Shown here in pieces: positions 34,700 through 47,300 of a DNA stretch of 64,000 nucleotides; the first letter of the stretch is position 1, and every line of letters begins with the position of its first letter. Origin of the DNA: Phytoseiulus persimilis. Lineage: Eukaryota; Arthropoda; Arachnida; Mesostigmata; Phytoseiidae. The notes beneath the pieces are model-generated. The model did not search any database, was not told where the DNA came from, and saw nothing but the letters and a program-made list of their open reading frames with translations. The translations under genes and the position numbers were made by a program. The DNA is taken from assembly GCA_037576195.1 (NCBI GenBank), contig CM075102.1, positions 9,238,001 to 9,302,000 on the forward strand. Reading direction: 5' to 3'.

Positions 34700-36150
34700 C
34701 CTCAACGAAACTGAAGAGTGACCCCCTGATGAATGGCAAAGAAGGATAACTTTTCGGAATGCTCATCGTAGATTATACTCAATTGAGTCGATGTTTGTCC
34801 GGAAGCTATGTTCAAGTATTCTTCTCCGCTTCAAATGGGCGATTGTTGTTTTCTAGAGCAGACGCTCGCAATCATTCTCCTCATCAAGTTCCTCGATTTA
34901 TTCTCGGTCGTTGTCATCATGATTGAATTCGAGCTCCGCCCAATCAACTTCAGTAATGTAGAACTCAGGTGATGGAGTTCCTTGTGGATAGGTTAATCGA
35001 GGCTTCGTTTCCAAGAAGAGTCACTTCTTTCAACTTGTCCAGAATATGCGGAACTCGTGTGGATTGTGTGTTTTTTCAACGAAACATTGAACGCATAGTC
35101 ATACGCTGATTCTCTTGGGAGGCTAGAAATCACTTCTTGTACGTCAACTGTTACATTTATGATCCTCCTGATGATTCTGTGTGTTCGCGATTCTACTCGG
35201 AGCCGCCGGACTCGTATGGACTGGATCCGAGGACTTATGAGTCGCATCGTGATGGCGTCCAGCTCCGGCAGAATCATCGTTGGCGGCGTGTACTTGAATC
35301 CGTTGGAGATGGCAAACGTAGGAATTTTTCCTTTTCTTGATAAGGCGTCTCAGGTGTAACACAATTTTTTACCAACCACAACCAAACAAACCTACTCCTT
35401 GATCGTAGTTACCTTGAAGCTGAGCTGCAAGACATCGGCTCAAGGGCTCGAGATACATTGGTGAACACGATTTCGCCGCATGGTGCAGCGTCTCCATGGG
35501 GTGCTCTCTTCATCCACAACAAGTAACAGAGTTTCATATTAAACTAGGTCATCTACCGGGAACCGAGTACCCGCTGGGTGGAATGTATATTCCACTTCTA
35601 GTGAAGAGACAATTATCAGAATGATCCACATACGTCAGGCCTCGAGTTCATTTCTCAGAGTCATTCTCTCGAACGAATTCCGAGTGACCCACAACTCATC
35701 ACGAATCCCTCCGGAATTGAGATCGGAAAAGGAAAAGAGATGTGATCAAGTTCCCAGCTCTATATGAGATGAAAAGTGAACAATTCGAGAGATTGCTCGT
35801 CGGTGAGTACTCTCCGTACACTCGTGGGGGCGTCGAGGTTCACTGCGAAAGTGAACTCGGTTCAGTGAGATTCCGCGGACGATGAAGCCGGGGGCAAGTG
35901 AGTCACGATCTCGTTCTCCCATCCACCACACGCAGTTCGAACTACCAACGAGCTGGGCTTGGCCTCCTCGCAGACCCAGTGCCTGAATGCTCATTTTATA
36001 CTTTCCCCATAATCGTAAAAGCCCACTCTTGTGTGAATCGCGGCGGATGTCGTCGCGAATTCCGAAACGACAGGGTTTGATCACGATTGCCCTGCAGCAG
36101 TCGAGAACGCTGCATGCAGCGAAGAGCCCTGGTCGGAGCTAATTCGAGAC
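34700..36150. other. No gene recognised
   Basis: Only short frames without motifs. Some AT-rich and GAATC-rich stretches occur, and there is no clear repeat structure. Confidence 0.55.
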
Positions 36151-36289
36151 ACGACTCAAGATGATCCAAATTTCAATCGACCAGACCACAGGTCGTCAAA
36201 CCATCCCGACATTGGCACTCCAGGGTGTCGAGGGGTGCCGCAGTCGTGAGCTCGTCGATAAGGAGCCGAAGGATGCCTCCTTTGGTTCT

Positions 36290-36420
36290 GACCGCACTTG
36301 AGAGATGATTCCGTCTCGATCTGACCATATTTCTGGGGATCTATTGAGGTGATTCCGAGGTCGATCTGACCATACTTTCCGGAGTCCATGGAGAGAGTTC
36401 CGTGATCGACCTGAACCCAA
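36290..36420 (-). repeat. Diverged satellite relic, inverted
   Basis: Two to three units on the minus strand keep the CCATGGACTCC, TATGGTCAGATCGA and CGGAATCA blocks at 45-bp spacing. The translation KYGQIDLGITS parallels the array unit NGQIGLGITPP. Orientation matches array 2. Confidence 0.82.
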
Positions 36421-36740
36421 GAAATATTGTTTCAGAATGCGTTCATCAGTTGATTCGTGATTATCTCACTCGTTCGATCGCGCCAAATTATCCAAATTCA
36501 CCAGTGTTGAGTGTAAATCAAGTGGCATCTTAGGTGAGGAATGGTTCGATTCGACAAAGAGCAGTTGGAGCAGCTCAATGTCCTGTTTGACACGAAGCCC
36601 AAGGTAATCGTGATGGAGATCACATGTGTGACAGAATGGAGCCGATCTCCAAATAACTCACGTCGCTGAGGTAAGATAACAGGAAACTGAACAGTAGACT
36701 GATTCAACTCGAATCAACTGCATTACAGAATCAAATCGAG

Positions 36741-37139
36741 ATGAGTGGAGTGCCTACTGATCCTAAAGTAGCTGAGAAAGAAGTGGTGACCCGACTTGCC
36801 AAAGTGGCGGGATTGGACATTTCGGAACATATGCTCTACTCGGCTCACAAGATTGACCTCCCTAAAGTGAAGAATAGCGTCAGCACGCAAATCCTAATTG
36901 CTGAGTTCCTACGGCCGGACACCTGCAACGCTTCTCTTGACCGTTCGACGAATCTCTTCAAAGCGAACAAGGATCTGAACAAAAAGATGATCAGCTCGAG
37001 AGTTAGACAGCAAACTCTAATGTATATCTCACGAAGGGTTCCGGGGGAACTCAAACGATTGCGATGGCTGGCTATGCAAAAAAAACTGCCCTCCACTAGG
37101 ACTTCTGTTGGATCAGCGATTCAGGAAGGCTTTGCTTAA
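36741..37139 (+). pseudogene. LINE-3 ORF1, FP25K-like C-terminal part
   Basis: A 132-residue frame begins MSGVPTDPKVAEKEVVTRLAKVAGL and continues to HKIDLPKVK and VRQQTLMYISRRVP. This is the pattern of the FP25K-like ORF1 proteins (IEISGIP..., HRI...) of CR1-group LINEs, which bind RNA. The preceding sequence (INQIE) is probably the end of its coiled coil. It sits just upstream of endonuclease and RT remnants in the same orientation. Confidence 0.62.
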
Positions 37140-37225
37140 AAAAGAAACAAGGAGACCCAAATATTGTGATTTCGTGTGAAGAAGACGTTCAACGAAGGTA
37201 ATAGTCAACGAAACCCGTCCCATGG

Positions 37226-39640
37226 GTGATCACCCATGACCGTGGTGTCAGCTCTCAGTTCATTATGAAAATTATCACCTCAATATGTATAACGGACTTC
37301 CTCTTGATCTCTAGTGCGATAGGGCGAGCGTATCCCGACAGAAATGCTGAATGTTACCAGTTATCCTGGGGGGACGCGGCTGGGCAGATCTCTGGTGGTA
37401 TCGGTGTCCAAATGATTAGCATAAGAAACGCTAGGAAGAACTTCGACTTATGTGTAGGTACCCTCCCAAAGTTGAACGCGGGTATTGTATTACTTACGGA
37501 AACATGGCTGTCGTCGAACTCGGAAAATCTCATCTCGTTACCGGGATATAGAGCCCACTTAGCTTGCAACGACTGCTACAGGGCCGACAGTGCGGCCATA
37601 ATGGTGAGGACGAATATCTCTATGAAGATCGACTTGGAGAGAAAGGCATGCGACCTGGTCCTGGTGGAAATGATGGTTGGTAAGACTTAGACCCGCCTGG
37701 CCTGTGTCTACCGATCACAGAGCCCGGCTATCTCTGAGTTGGACTCCTTAGTAAACGATGACCTCGTCGGGATCTTGAAGCGGCTGCGAGGTGTCTCAGA
37801 GAGCGCATTGGGGGTGACATGAACTTATGTCTCCTCAACTGTTCTGAGGCCAGGAACCAGTATTTACAACAGGTTTGCTCACATTGCTCCCAGACTATGA
37901 ATGGCTCCTCTCCGGCCCGAACTGTGGGTGCCTCGGTGTCGCTGATCGATCACGTCTTTTTCAAGCTCAAAAGTTTTCGGTGAACAAATTCAGAGTTGGA
38001 CTCGAATGGAGTATCCGACCACAAACGTATTGAGTTCTCGTTCAGTTCTGATACTCCCAGCCTCTAGGAGCTTTTCCAAGCGCATAGATCACATTCGTTT
38101 GGAGGAAGAGTGGAATGGGCTGGACTGGTCACCTTTTTATGCAACAAAAGACCCTTAGACCAAATCGCATTTATTCAAAGTATGTGCTCCAGGGGAACTG
38201 CGGCAGCAACCTCGCTCCTGGAGATCCAGACCCGTTATCGCCCGTTGAGAGAGTAGATGACTCCAGGCCTGGTGAGAGCCATTGGAAAACGCAACAATCT
38301 CTACAAGCTACTTTGGTCAAAAGGAACGATAGAGGCCATATGCCTATAGGACCCGTATCACATCAAGCTGAGAAGACTGCTCGCCAAGGTAAAAGACTCA
38401 TACTACAAAGAGAGATTCAGGGAAACGGAAGGTTGCGCAGCATCGTCATGGCCTCTTATAAACTCTTGCTCCCGCGGCAAAAGCGGTTCATAAACGTTGG
38501 ATCCAAACATCGTCGGACTCTCATTGGATGGCATAAACAACTATTTTGCGAAACTCGGAGCCAATACGGTTCCCTCACTAAACAGCCCCCAACCGGCTGC
38601 CGCGTCTTGTGATCCCAATCAGAAAACCAGAGCCAATTCCCAGGGTTTCGCTATCCCCACAGCACAAGAAATCGAAACCATGCTAAAGAGCCTCGATGTG
38701 AAAAAAACGTCTGGTGCTGACGGCAGAGGGGGCGTGTTCCTCGAAAACGTTTCCTAAGCCCTTGCACCCCCTTCCAGAATCTCATAGAATCGATACTTGA
38801 GTGCGGAAAATACCCGGATAATCTGAAAATCGCTTCAGACCAATATCTCCTCCCGCTAACGAACAACATTGTAGGAGGAGTTCTGGTCAGCCAAATTACC
38901 CACTTTGTCGGAGATAACGGATTGCTCAATGAAAATCAGTTCGGATTCAGAAGGGGCCGCAGCTGCGACGGTGCGGCACAGAAGCTTATGGAGTACATGG
39001 TGGACGCAGTTGACAGTGACAAATGCTGTGTTGCAATCTTAAGCGACATAAGCAAGGCTTTTGATACAGTCAATCACATATTGCTCCTCGACAGACTTAA
39101 CAGACTGGAATTCGAAGGGTGCCCGCTGAGACTTATTCGATGATATCTAACGGGTCGGACGCAATTATACAAACATCGAGGGATGAGTAGCGGCCTATGC
39201 CTCATAAGTTGCGCAGTACCTCAGGGTTCAAACATGGCCCCAGGTCTCTCTGAGCTCTTCCCAAATGACTTTTTAGAGCAACCCATCGACGGACCATGAT
39301 CTTCTTCACGATGATCCCACGCATCTAAGCCGAATGGCCTCTCGAGCTATCCCAGCGGTTAACGACTGGATGACTCGAAATGGGCTACTCCTTAACGCGA
39401 TGAAGGCGAAGTACATTGTGTTCGGTCGTAGAACTCTGAGCAGTCTATTGGAGATTCACATCCTCGGTTGTACCACCCCGGATAGTTGCAACTGTGACCA
39501 AATCGAGGCAGTGCCGACTCTTCGTCTCCTTGGCCTTATGCTTGACTCTGATTTGAAGTTGTGAACGCACATTGAACGAGTTTGCTCCGAGGTCAGAGTA
39601 GGAGTCGCAGTACTCGATTGAAGCATATCTGCTCTGTACC
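37226..39640 (+). mobile_element. CR1-like LINE ORF2 remnant (LINE-3)
   Basis: The APE-type endonuclease starts near 37410 (ISIRNARKNFD), with LLTETWL at about 37490 and VSDHKRIEFSF at about 38015-38045. The RT shows INNYFAKLG near 38530, LNENQFGFRRGRS near 38925-38960, motif A DISKAFDTVNH near 39045, PQGSNMAPG near 39220, and HDDP near 39305 in place of the catalytic ADD. WMTRNGLLLNAMKAKYIVFG follows. Stops and frameshifts are frequent. This is a 5'-to-3' ordered but dead copy of the CR1/L2 group. Confidence 0.83.
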
Positions 39641-40499
39641 CCTTAAGAGATAGATCTATCCGGTGAGTGATATGATCCTATCGACGCGAGTGATGTGAAA
39701 TTTCTCAAATCGATGTAGAAAAATTATTACTCGCAGATAACAACGAAGGAACTGAGGAAAATCCTCGAATAGATTCGCACCAATACTGTTGCTCCGAGAT
39801 CTTCCGTGAGACCTTAGCATTGAATCAACGGATATTGCAACGCATCATGAGCGCGATGCGTTTCACATATCATCTCCAGGTCTCCATTCATAACCTCAGT
39901 CGCAAGGCTGCGATACTCTCGTTAGTCCAGCTATTAGTTCTCGTGAGGGTTCAGGGGTTAGTGCCAGGGGCAACAGTTTCCCTGTTCCATTCCCACAACA
40001 CAAACCTGTGGGCTCACCCCTGTGTTTCAATGGGTGACAATAGACACACACCTTATCAATCTTCCCGATGAGAACGCTCGGAGGACTTCCGTGGTCATAC
40101 TGAGGACAGTACTCGTACGCAACACCGCTCAGCCCACAGATCCTTGATCGACGCACTCGGTTCATCCGCTCTGAAGTCTCAGATGCCTTTGCTCTCCTGT
40201 GTCCCTGAGAGACGATTCGCTTCGTTTCATACGCGATCGACTTACAAATTCATTTGTCTTTGTTCCTCCGCCGCTGAATCATGAATACAGTTATGCTCTC
40301 GAATCCCGTGCGGTCTTGCCACCAGTCCGAACTCTATGTGGCTGATAATGTAAACAACGAAGTTCCATTTTTCCCGGTTTTTCTGCTACGGTTATCTGAG
40401 GCGTGTACCATTAACGACCGAAGCGACAGTAAAACCTAGCTTAGAGGCTCTTCGACACCCTCCTGAGATTCCATGTTTTTGGCGGCAACCAAATAGCCC
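39641..40499. other. No gene recognised
   Basis: The first 300 bp may be the 3' part of LINE-3. Beyond it only short frames without motifs are present. Confidence 0.5.
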
Positions 40500-40740
40500 T
40501 GGGGTCACGATGATGCGCCTGAGATGCTCGTCTCGTCACACTCCTGACAGTGGGGAATGTCTAGAACCGAGCCTCGTGGGGATTGACAACCGAGAACAAC
40601 ATCCCATCCTCTGTCACCGAGTTCAATCGTACATAATGGTTCCTCTTTTCCTCGCCACAGTTGATGCCACGAATCGGTGGAAGGCAGGAATCTAGCTCCT
40701 TCAGCTTCCTCGATAGTGGATGATGGTGGTCTCGTCAATA

Positions 40741-42765
40741 TTATGTCCGCTTCACAATCATCTTCTGAGCGCGAAAACTGCCCATCAATGAAAGAGGTAG
40801 ATAGAGCATGAGTGCGCGGAGCTCATTCCAGTTCTCGAGCGCCAGCACTAGTGCACAGAGAAGTATCGCGTACAACGAGAAAAATATCGAGCCCTTCAGA
40901 TCATCCAGGGATACCATCGCTCCTTGATCGGAAGCGACCATATTGTATCTGATGTATTTCTCCTTCAAGTGCACAACATTTTGCTCCAGATAGGCTTTCA
41001 CTTTCAGGACATACGGATCGCCACTGGTCCAATATCTGTTCTCTCTTTCGTCGTCCCCCGCCACTCGATCCGAGCTGGCTCCCGCGGCGAGTATAAGTGA
41101 ACAAAGAGTTCTCCAAACCTTTCCGAAGAATCCAACGCACGGGAAGTCCTATGCAGAGCTCTGCCGATACATTGCTCAGGGCGAGTTTCTCTTCTAGAAG
41201 TAGCCCTTCCGCTTTTATCATGTTCGCTTGAATCTTGATCAAATCCAACTCCCCGCAAAGACCTTGATAGAAAAACAGCAGAAGTAGGAGAGTTTCTTTC
41301 CCGAATGAGACTGAGCGATGCGCTTTATTCTCTCCTTCGGTTGAATTGCACTCCTTGGACACAGCCCTGGGTCGGACAGCGCTTCGGTGCCAAACCCTGG
41401 AGTCATGGAATAGATCCTGAGTATCACGGCTGCTAAGCCTCAGCAGGTCTCTGGCGGCGCCGTTTACACAATGTGAAAAGCGGCAGGCTGAGACAGGTAT
41501 CCGCGACTCTTGAGCGAAAGAGATCACCTCGCCTTGTAGAATGTTGAGCAAGAGGAACTCGAAAAACATGCTCAACGCGAGGAGAAATTTCACCGAGAAG
41601 CTCACGCTCCTCACAGAAGTAGAATCGCATGACGCAGGAGAAGAGCACGTCGAGGAAAACATCGAGCATCCTGAACCAAAGATGCTGTCGAGGCTCGTTG
41701 CTTGAGGCAGAGGTGACGATCATTATGTAGAGACAGCCGAGCATCGGTGGCAAGAACGAACCCATTATCAGGTAGCCGGCAGCAGATCGGGAAAAAGCGA
41801 CTGAGACGAGTGAAGTCTCACGATACCGTTCGGGGATCGCCAATCGGAAGACTCCTGAGTTGTTGTAGTGATGCACGAAGTAAACGCTCTGGAATATGAA
41901 TTGTTAGCTGTGATGTTTATGCAACGAGGATTCGCCCGAGTTTCGGTTCTCGGAGCGATCCCAATGACATATATCTTACCTCGCCGCGGCAGTCGGAAAC
42001 AAACAGCATTCGCGAATCTTCAGCTGTTTGCATGACTCCAAGCAGTCCGAAGTGAAGCCTTTGGGAGCCGTTGCGTTCAGGAAGCTGGAAGGGCTTCCTG
42101 ATGAAATCTCGGCTCAAACGATAAAGATTCCTGGCTCCCAACTTCGGAAATCCGAAGCAGGCGTCGGAATCCACGATCCATCCAAATCGATAGATGCTCT
42201 TAGAGGTCAGCCCTCGTGATCCTCTGCGTCCCTGAACTTGTGGTGTACACCATGAGGATCAGCTTGGTGAACCTCATCGCGGGATTCTCTGATCCCAGGA
42301 GCGCCTTCAGAGCGCTTCTCCAGATATGCTCTCCTTGCTGATCGATGTCCGATCCGAAAGGTGAGGAATTCTTGTCCGCCCCCGCAACTGGGGACGGATA
42401 GAGTAGGATCAGAACGCGAAACTTCCAGTTGTATACATCGAGAGCCGCCCTTGCAAAATCGCAATTTCGATGGCCACAATAGGGGACTCTGGTTGTGCCA
42501 TCCTCGAATTCAAGGCAGGTCAGAACAATCTCACGTTGATCCTTGTGAAACCAGGCTGTTGATTGTGTGTCTCGGAGGAATGAGACTCTTTCCGAGCGGA
42601 AGCGATAGAGTCGACTCCAGGACAGCCGGATACAGCTATCGAAAGATGAGAATCCGTATCCGTCTGAATGATCTGAATCAGGTTCAAGGCGTAGTCAAAT
42701 ACGCGTGCCTCACGGGGAGTAACCGATTCCAAGAGGACTAGTATTAGCGAAGTAGCCGCCAGCAT
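40741..42765 (-). pseudogene. Ionotropic receptor pseudogene IR-C
   Basis: The start MLAATSLILVLLESV and the intron (between about 41981 and 41890) match IR-B. Lesions seen against IR-A and IR-B are a 1-bp deletion near 42610, a compensating indel before 42180, a 2-bp loss near 41618 after RFYF, and a 1-bp insertion near 41057 in the GSS...GDDERENRY segment. Two in-frame codon insertions (NN and AA) occur in exon 2. TM1, TM3 and TM4 segments are all recognisable. About 520 bp including the intron are almost identical to IR-B, whereas the adjacent part of exon 1 is closer to IR-A. Confidence 0.84.
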
Positions 42766-43618
42766 GATTGCTCTCAGATCGCAGACTACGTTGAGAATGA
42801 TAGAGAAATCGAATCCCTAGTGGATCGTATCCGAAGCAGGAAATCCATTCTTCCAACGACCCATTCGATGCGTTTCTGCTGCTGTTCGGGCTGCAAAGAA
42901 ATTTCGCCGCGTCACTCTGAAGCCACTCCAGATTCTGAGGGAAACGAAATCAATGAGGCCGGCATTCTCAGACCGCATGTGCCCAAAATGAGGCCAGTCG
43001 AGGCACTTCGTTCTCACCACGGTGCACGCGGACGTTTCGCGTCCAGCAACACCCTCGGACACAATTCGAGGTCTGGCTGAGTCAAATCGGCATAGTACGC
43101 AGCTGGGAGCTCGCTTCATTCGACCAGCTAGGTTGATGAGGGAGCCGAGTGAGAAAACAAGCCGACCGTGGAAAAGTTGGAAAGAGTAGAGGGGAGAGAA
43201 GCTTCGCGAGAAAAAGGTATCGACATGAAGGCAGTAGATGCGCTGTGACGGACTGCTACGGCGGCTGAGCATTCTCAGAGTAAGAGAAGGGGTTGTTCTC
43301 ACATGATTTCCATGGAATGCCATCTTTCGATCGTTACTAATCCGCCAGCATTTCCGTTTCGCCCCAGAAGGAGCTGACCTCGGAAGCCCCAGGCGTGTCC
43401 AGCGCAGGCAGCGGTATAAACCTGATGTTTCCTCCGGGGGAATTCGGAAACCTGGGAACGAAGCCCCGGGCTTGAGAGGAAATTCTCAGATGAGTACATA
43501 CTCATAGGCGTGCGACGCCAAAACATACCTCTGTTTCTAACCGGACGGTACGAAAAGTGTTGAGGGCAGGCGACGCAAGCCGGCCACAACCCGACGATTT
43601 CATTCCACTATTTCGTCA
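42766..43618 (-). repeat. Upstream DNA of IR-C, interrupted
   Basis: Nearly collinear with 30118-30965 upstream of IR-B, up to the CCCGTCAAGTCCGC-like point at about 43618. There the boundary module and satellite array 2 begin. The segment's continuation reappears at 53706. Confidence 0.8.
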
Positions 43619-43624
43619 ACTCCG

Positions 43625-44305
43625 CAATCCAGGGTCTGTTTGTTTTGTTTGTTTGTTTGTTTGTTTGTATGTCCTCAATAGGCTCCTCTGGTATTGATCG
43701 GATCGACTTGGAACAAACTGCATAATGTAGGGCGGCTCTCCGGGAAGGACATAGGCCACCCCCCCCCCCCCCCCCCTCCCCCCCCTCCCCCCCCCTCGCG
43801 ATTACCCCAACTTTGACCCCCTCCATACTGTCATCCGCATCCAAATTCTGACGATAAGGTGCACCGCCCCGTTATGACGCCAGCCAGACTCATCCCATCG
43901 TCATCGGATATCCTTCCCCCCACCTCCTCTCCTATACATCTATCATAAAATCTATCATATAAAAAATCCTGGAGGGTTTGTTTGTTTTTTGTTTTTGTTT
44001 GTTTGTTTGTCCTCAATAGGCTCCTCTGGTATTGATCGGATCGACTTGGAACAAACTGCATAATGTAGGGCGGCTCTCCGGGAAGGACATAGCCACCCCC
44101 CACCCCCCCCCCCCCCCCCCCCCTCCCCCCCCTCGCGATTTACCCCAACTTTGACCCCCTCCATACTGTCATCCGCATCCAAATTCTGACGATAAGGTGC
44201 ACCGCCCCGTTATGACGCCAGCCCAGACTCATCCCATCGTCATCGGATATCCTTCCCCACCTCCTCTCCTATACATCTATCATAAAAATTCTATCATAAA
44301 AATTC
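43625..44305 (+). repeat. Satellite boundary module, two tandem copies
   Basis: Copy 1 (43625-43968) and copy 2 (43969-44305) match 3691-4032 in inverted orientation, with the same TTTG tract, unique core, poly-C tract (43758-43796 and 44095-44132) and TCTATCATAAAA end. Poly-C lengths differ between copies. The second copy leads directly into array 2. Confidence 0.9.
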
Positions 44306-47300
44306 CTGGAGGGGTGATTTCGAGACCAATCTGGCCATTACTTCCCAACTCTGGAGGGGTGATTCCGAGACCAATCTGGCCATTACTTTCCAACTCTGGA
44401 GGGGTGATTCCGAGACCAATCTGGCCATTACTTTCCAACTCTGGTGTGATTCCGAGACCAATCTGGCCATTACTTTCCAACTCTGGAGGGGGGTGATTCC
44501 GGGACCAATCTGGCCATTATTTTTTCCAACTCTGGAGGGGTGATTCCGAGACCAATCTGGCCATTAGTTTCCAACTCTGGAGGGGTGATTCCGAGACCAA
44601 TCTGGCCATTACTTTCCAACTCTGGAGGGGTGATTCCGAGACCAATCTGGCCATTACTTTCCAACTCTGGAGGGGTGATTCCGGACCAATCTGGCCATTA
44701 CTTCCAACTCTGGAGGGGTGATTCCGAGACCAATCTGGCCATTACTTTCCAACTCTGGAGGGGTGATTCCGAGACCAATCTGGCCATTACTTTCCAACTC
44801 TGGAGGGGTGATTCCGAGACCAATCTGGCCATTACTTTCCAACTCTGGAGGGGATTCCGAGACCAATCTGGCCATTACTTTCCAACTCTGGAGGGGTGAT
44901 TCCGAGACCAATCTGGCCACTTTCCAACTCTGGGGGGTGATTCCCATTCCGGACCAATCTGGCCATTACTTTCCAACTCTGGAGGGGTGATTCCGAGACC
45001 AATCTGGCCATTACTTTCCAACTCTGGAGGGGTGATTCCGGACCAATCTGGCCATTACTTTCCAACTCTGGAGGGGTGATTCCGGACCAATCTGGCATTA
45101 CTTTCCAACTCTGGAGGGGTGATTCCGAGACCAATCTGGCCATTAGTTTCCAACTCTGGAGGGGTGATTCCGGACCAATCTGGCCATTACTTTCCAACTC
45201 TGGAGGGGGGTGATTCCGAGACCAATCTCTGCCATTACTTTCCAACTCTGGAGGGGTGATTCCGAGACCAATCTGGCCATTACTTTCCAACTCTGGAGGG
45301 GTGATTCCGAGACCAATCTGGCCATTACTTTCCAACTCTGGAGGGGTGATTCCGAGACCAATCTGGCCATTACTTTCCAACTCTGGAGGGGTGATTCCGA
45401 GACCAATCTGGCCATTAGTTTTTCCAACTCTGGAGGGGTGATTCAATCTGGCCATTACTTTCCACCATTGGCCATTTTCCAACTCTGGAGGGGTGATTCC
45501 GAGACCAATCTGGCCATTACTTTCCAACTCTGGAGGGGTGATTCCGGACCAATCTGGCCATTACTTTCCAACTCTGGAGGGGTGATTCCGAGACCAATCT
45601 GGCCATTACTTTTCCAACTCTGGAGGGGTGATTCCGAGACCAATCTGGCCATTTACTTTCCAACTCTGGAGGGGTGATTCCGAGACCAATCTGCCATTAC
45701 TTTCCAACTCTGGAGGGGTGATTCCGAGACCAATCTGGCCATTTTTTCCAACTCTGGAGGGGTGATTCCGAGACCAATCTGGCCATTACTTTCCAACTCT
45801 GGAGGGGTGATTCCGAGACCAATCTGGCCATTACTTTCCAACTCTGGAGGGGTGATTCCGAGACCAATCTGGCCATTATTACTTTCCAACTCTGGAGGGG
45901 TGATTCCGAGACCAATCTGGCCATTACTTTCCAACTCTGGAGGGGTGATTCCGAGACCAATCTGGCCATTACTTTCCAACTCTGGAGGGGTGATTCCGGA
46001 CCAATCTGGCCATTACTTTCCAACTCTGGAGGGGTGATTCCGAGACCAATCTGGCCATTACTTTCCAACTCTGGAGGGGTGATTCCGAGACCAATCTGGC
46101 CATTACTTTTCCAACTCTGGAGGGGTGATTCCGAGACCAATCTGGCCATTACTTTCCAACTCTGGAGGGGTGATGATTCCGGACCAATCTGGCCATTACT
46201 TTCCAACTCTGGAGGGGTGATTCCGAGACCAATCTGGCCATTACTTTCCAACTCTGGAGGGGTGATTCCGAGACCAATCTGGCCATTACTTTCCAACTCT
46301 GGAGGGGTGATTCCGAGACCAATCTGGCCATTACTTTCCAACTGGAGGGGTGATTCCGAGACCAATCTGGCCATTACTTTCCAACTCTGGAGGGGTGATT
46401 CCGAGACCAATCTGGCCCATTACTTTCCAACTCTGGTGGGGTGACTTTCCAACTCTGGAGGGGTGATTCCGAGACCAATCTGGAATTACTCCAACTTTCC
46501 AACTCTGGAGGGGTGATTCCGAGACCAATCTGGCCATTACTTTCCAACTCTGGAGGGGTGATTCCGACCAACCAATGGCCATTACTTTCCAACTCTGGAG
46601 GGGTGATTCCGAGACCAATCTGGCCATTACTTTCCAACTCTGGAGGGGTGATTCCGGACCAATCTGGCCATTACTTTCCAACTCTGGAGGGGTGATTCCG
46701 AGACCAATCTGGCCATTACTTTCCAACTCTGGAGGGGTGATTCCGAGACCAATCTGGCCATTACTTTCCAACTCTGGAGGGGTGATTCCGGACCAATCTG
46801 GCCATTACTTTCCAACTCTGGAGGGGTGATTCCGAGACCAATCTGGCCATTACTTTCCAACTCTGGAGGGGTGATTCCGAGACCAATCTGGCCATTACTT
46901 TCCAACTCTGGAGGGGTGATTCCGGACCAATCTGGCCATTACTTTCCAACTCTGGAGGGGTGATTCCGAGACAAATCTGGCCATTACTTTCCAACTCTGG
47001 AGGGTGTGATTCCGAGACCAATCTGGCCATTATTTTTTTCCAACTCTGGAGGGGTGATTCCGTGACCAATCTGGCCATTAGTTTCCAACTCTGGAGGGGT
47101 GATTCCGAGACCAATCTGGCCATTACTTTCCAACTCTGGAGGGGTGATTCCGAGACCAATCTGGCCATTACTTTCCAACTCTGGAGGGGTGATTCCGAGA
47201 CCAATCTGGCCATTACTTTCCAACTCTGGAGGGGTGATTCCGAGACCAATCTGGCCATTACTTTCCAACTCTGGAGGGGTGATTCCGAGACCAATCTGGC

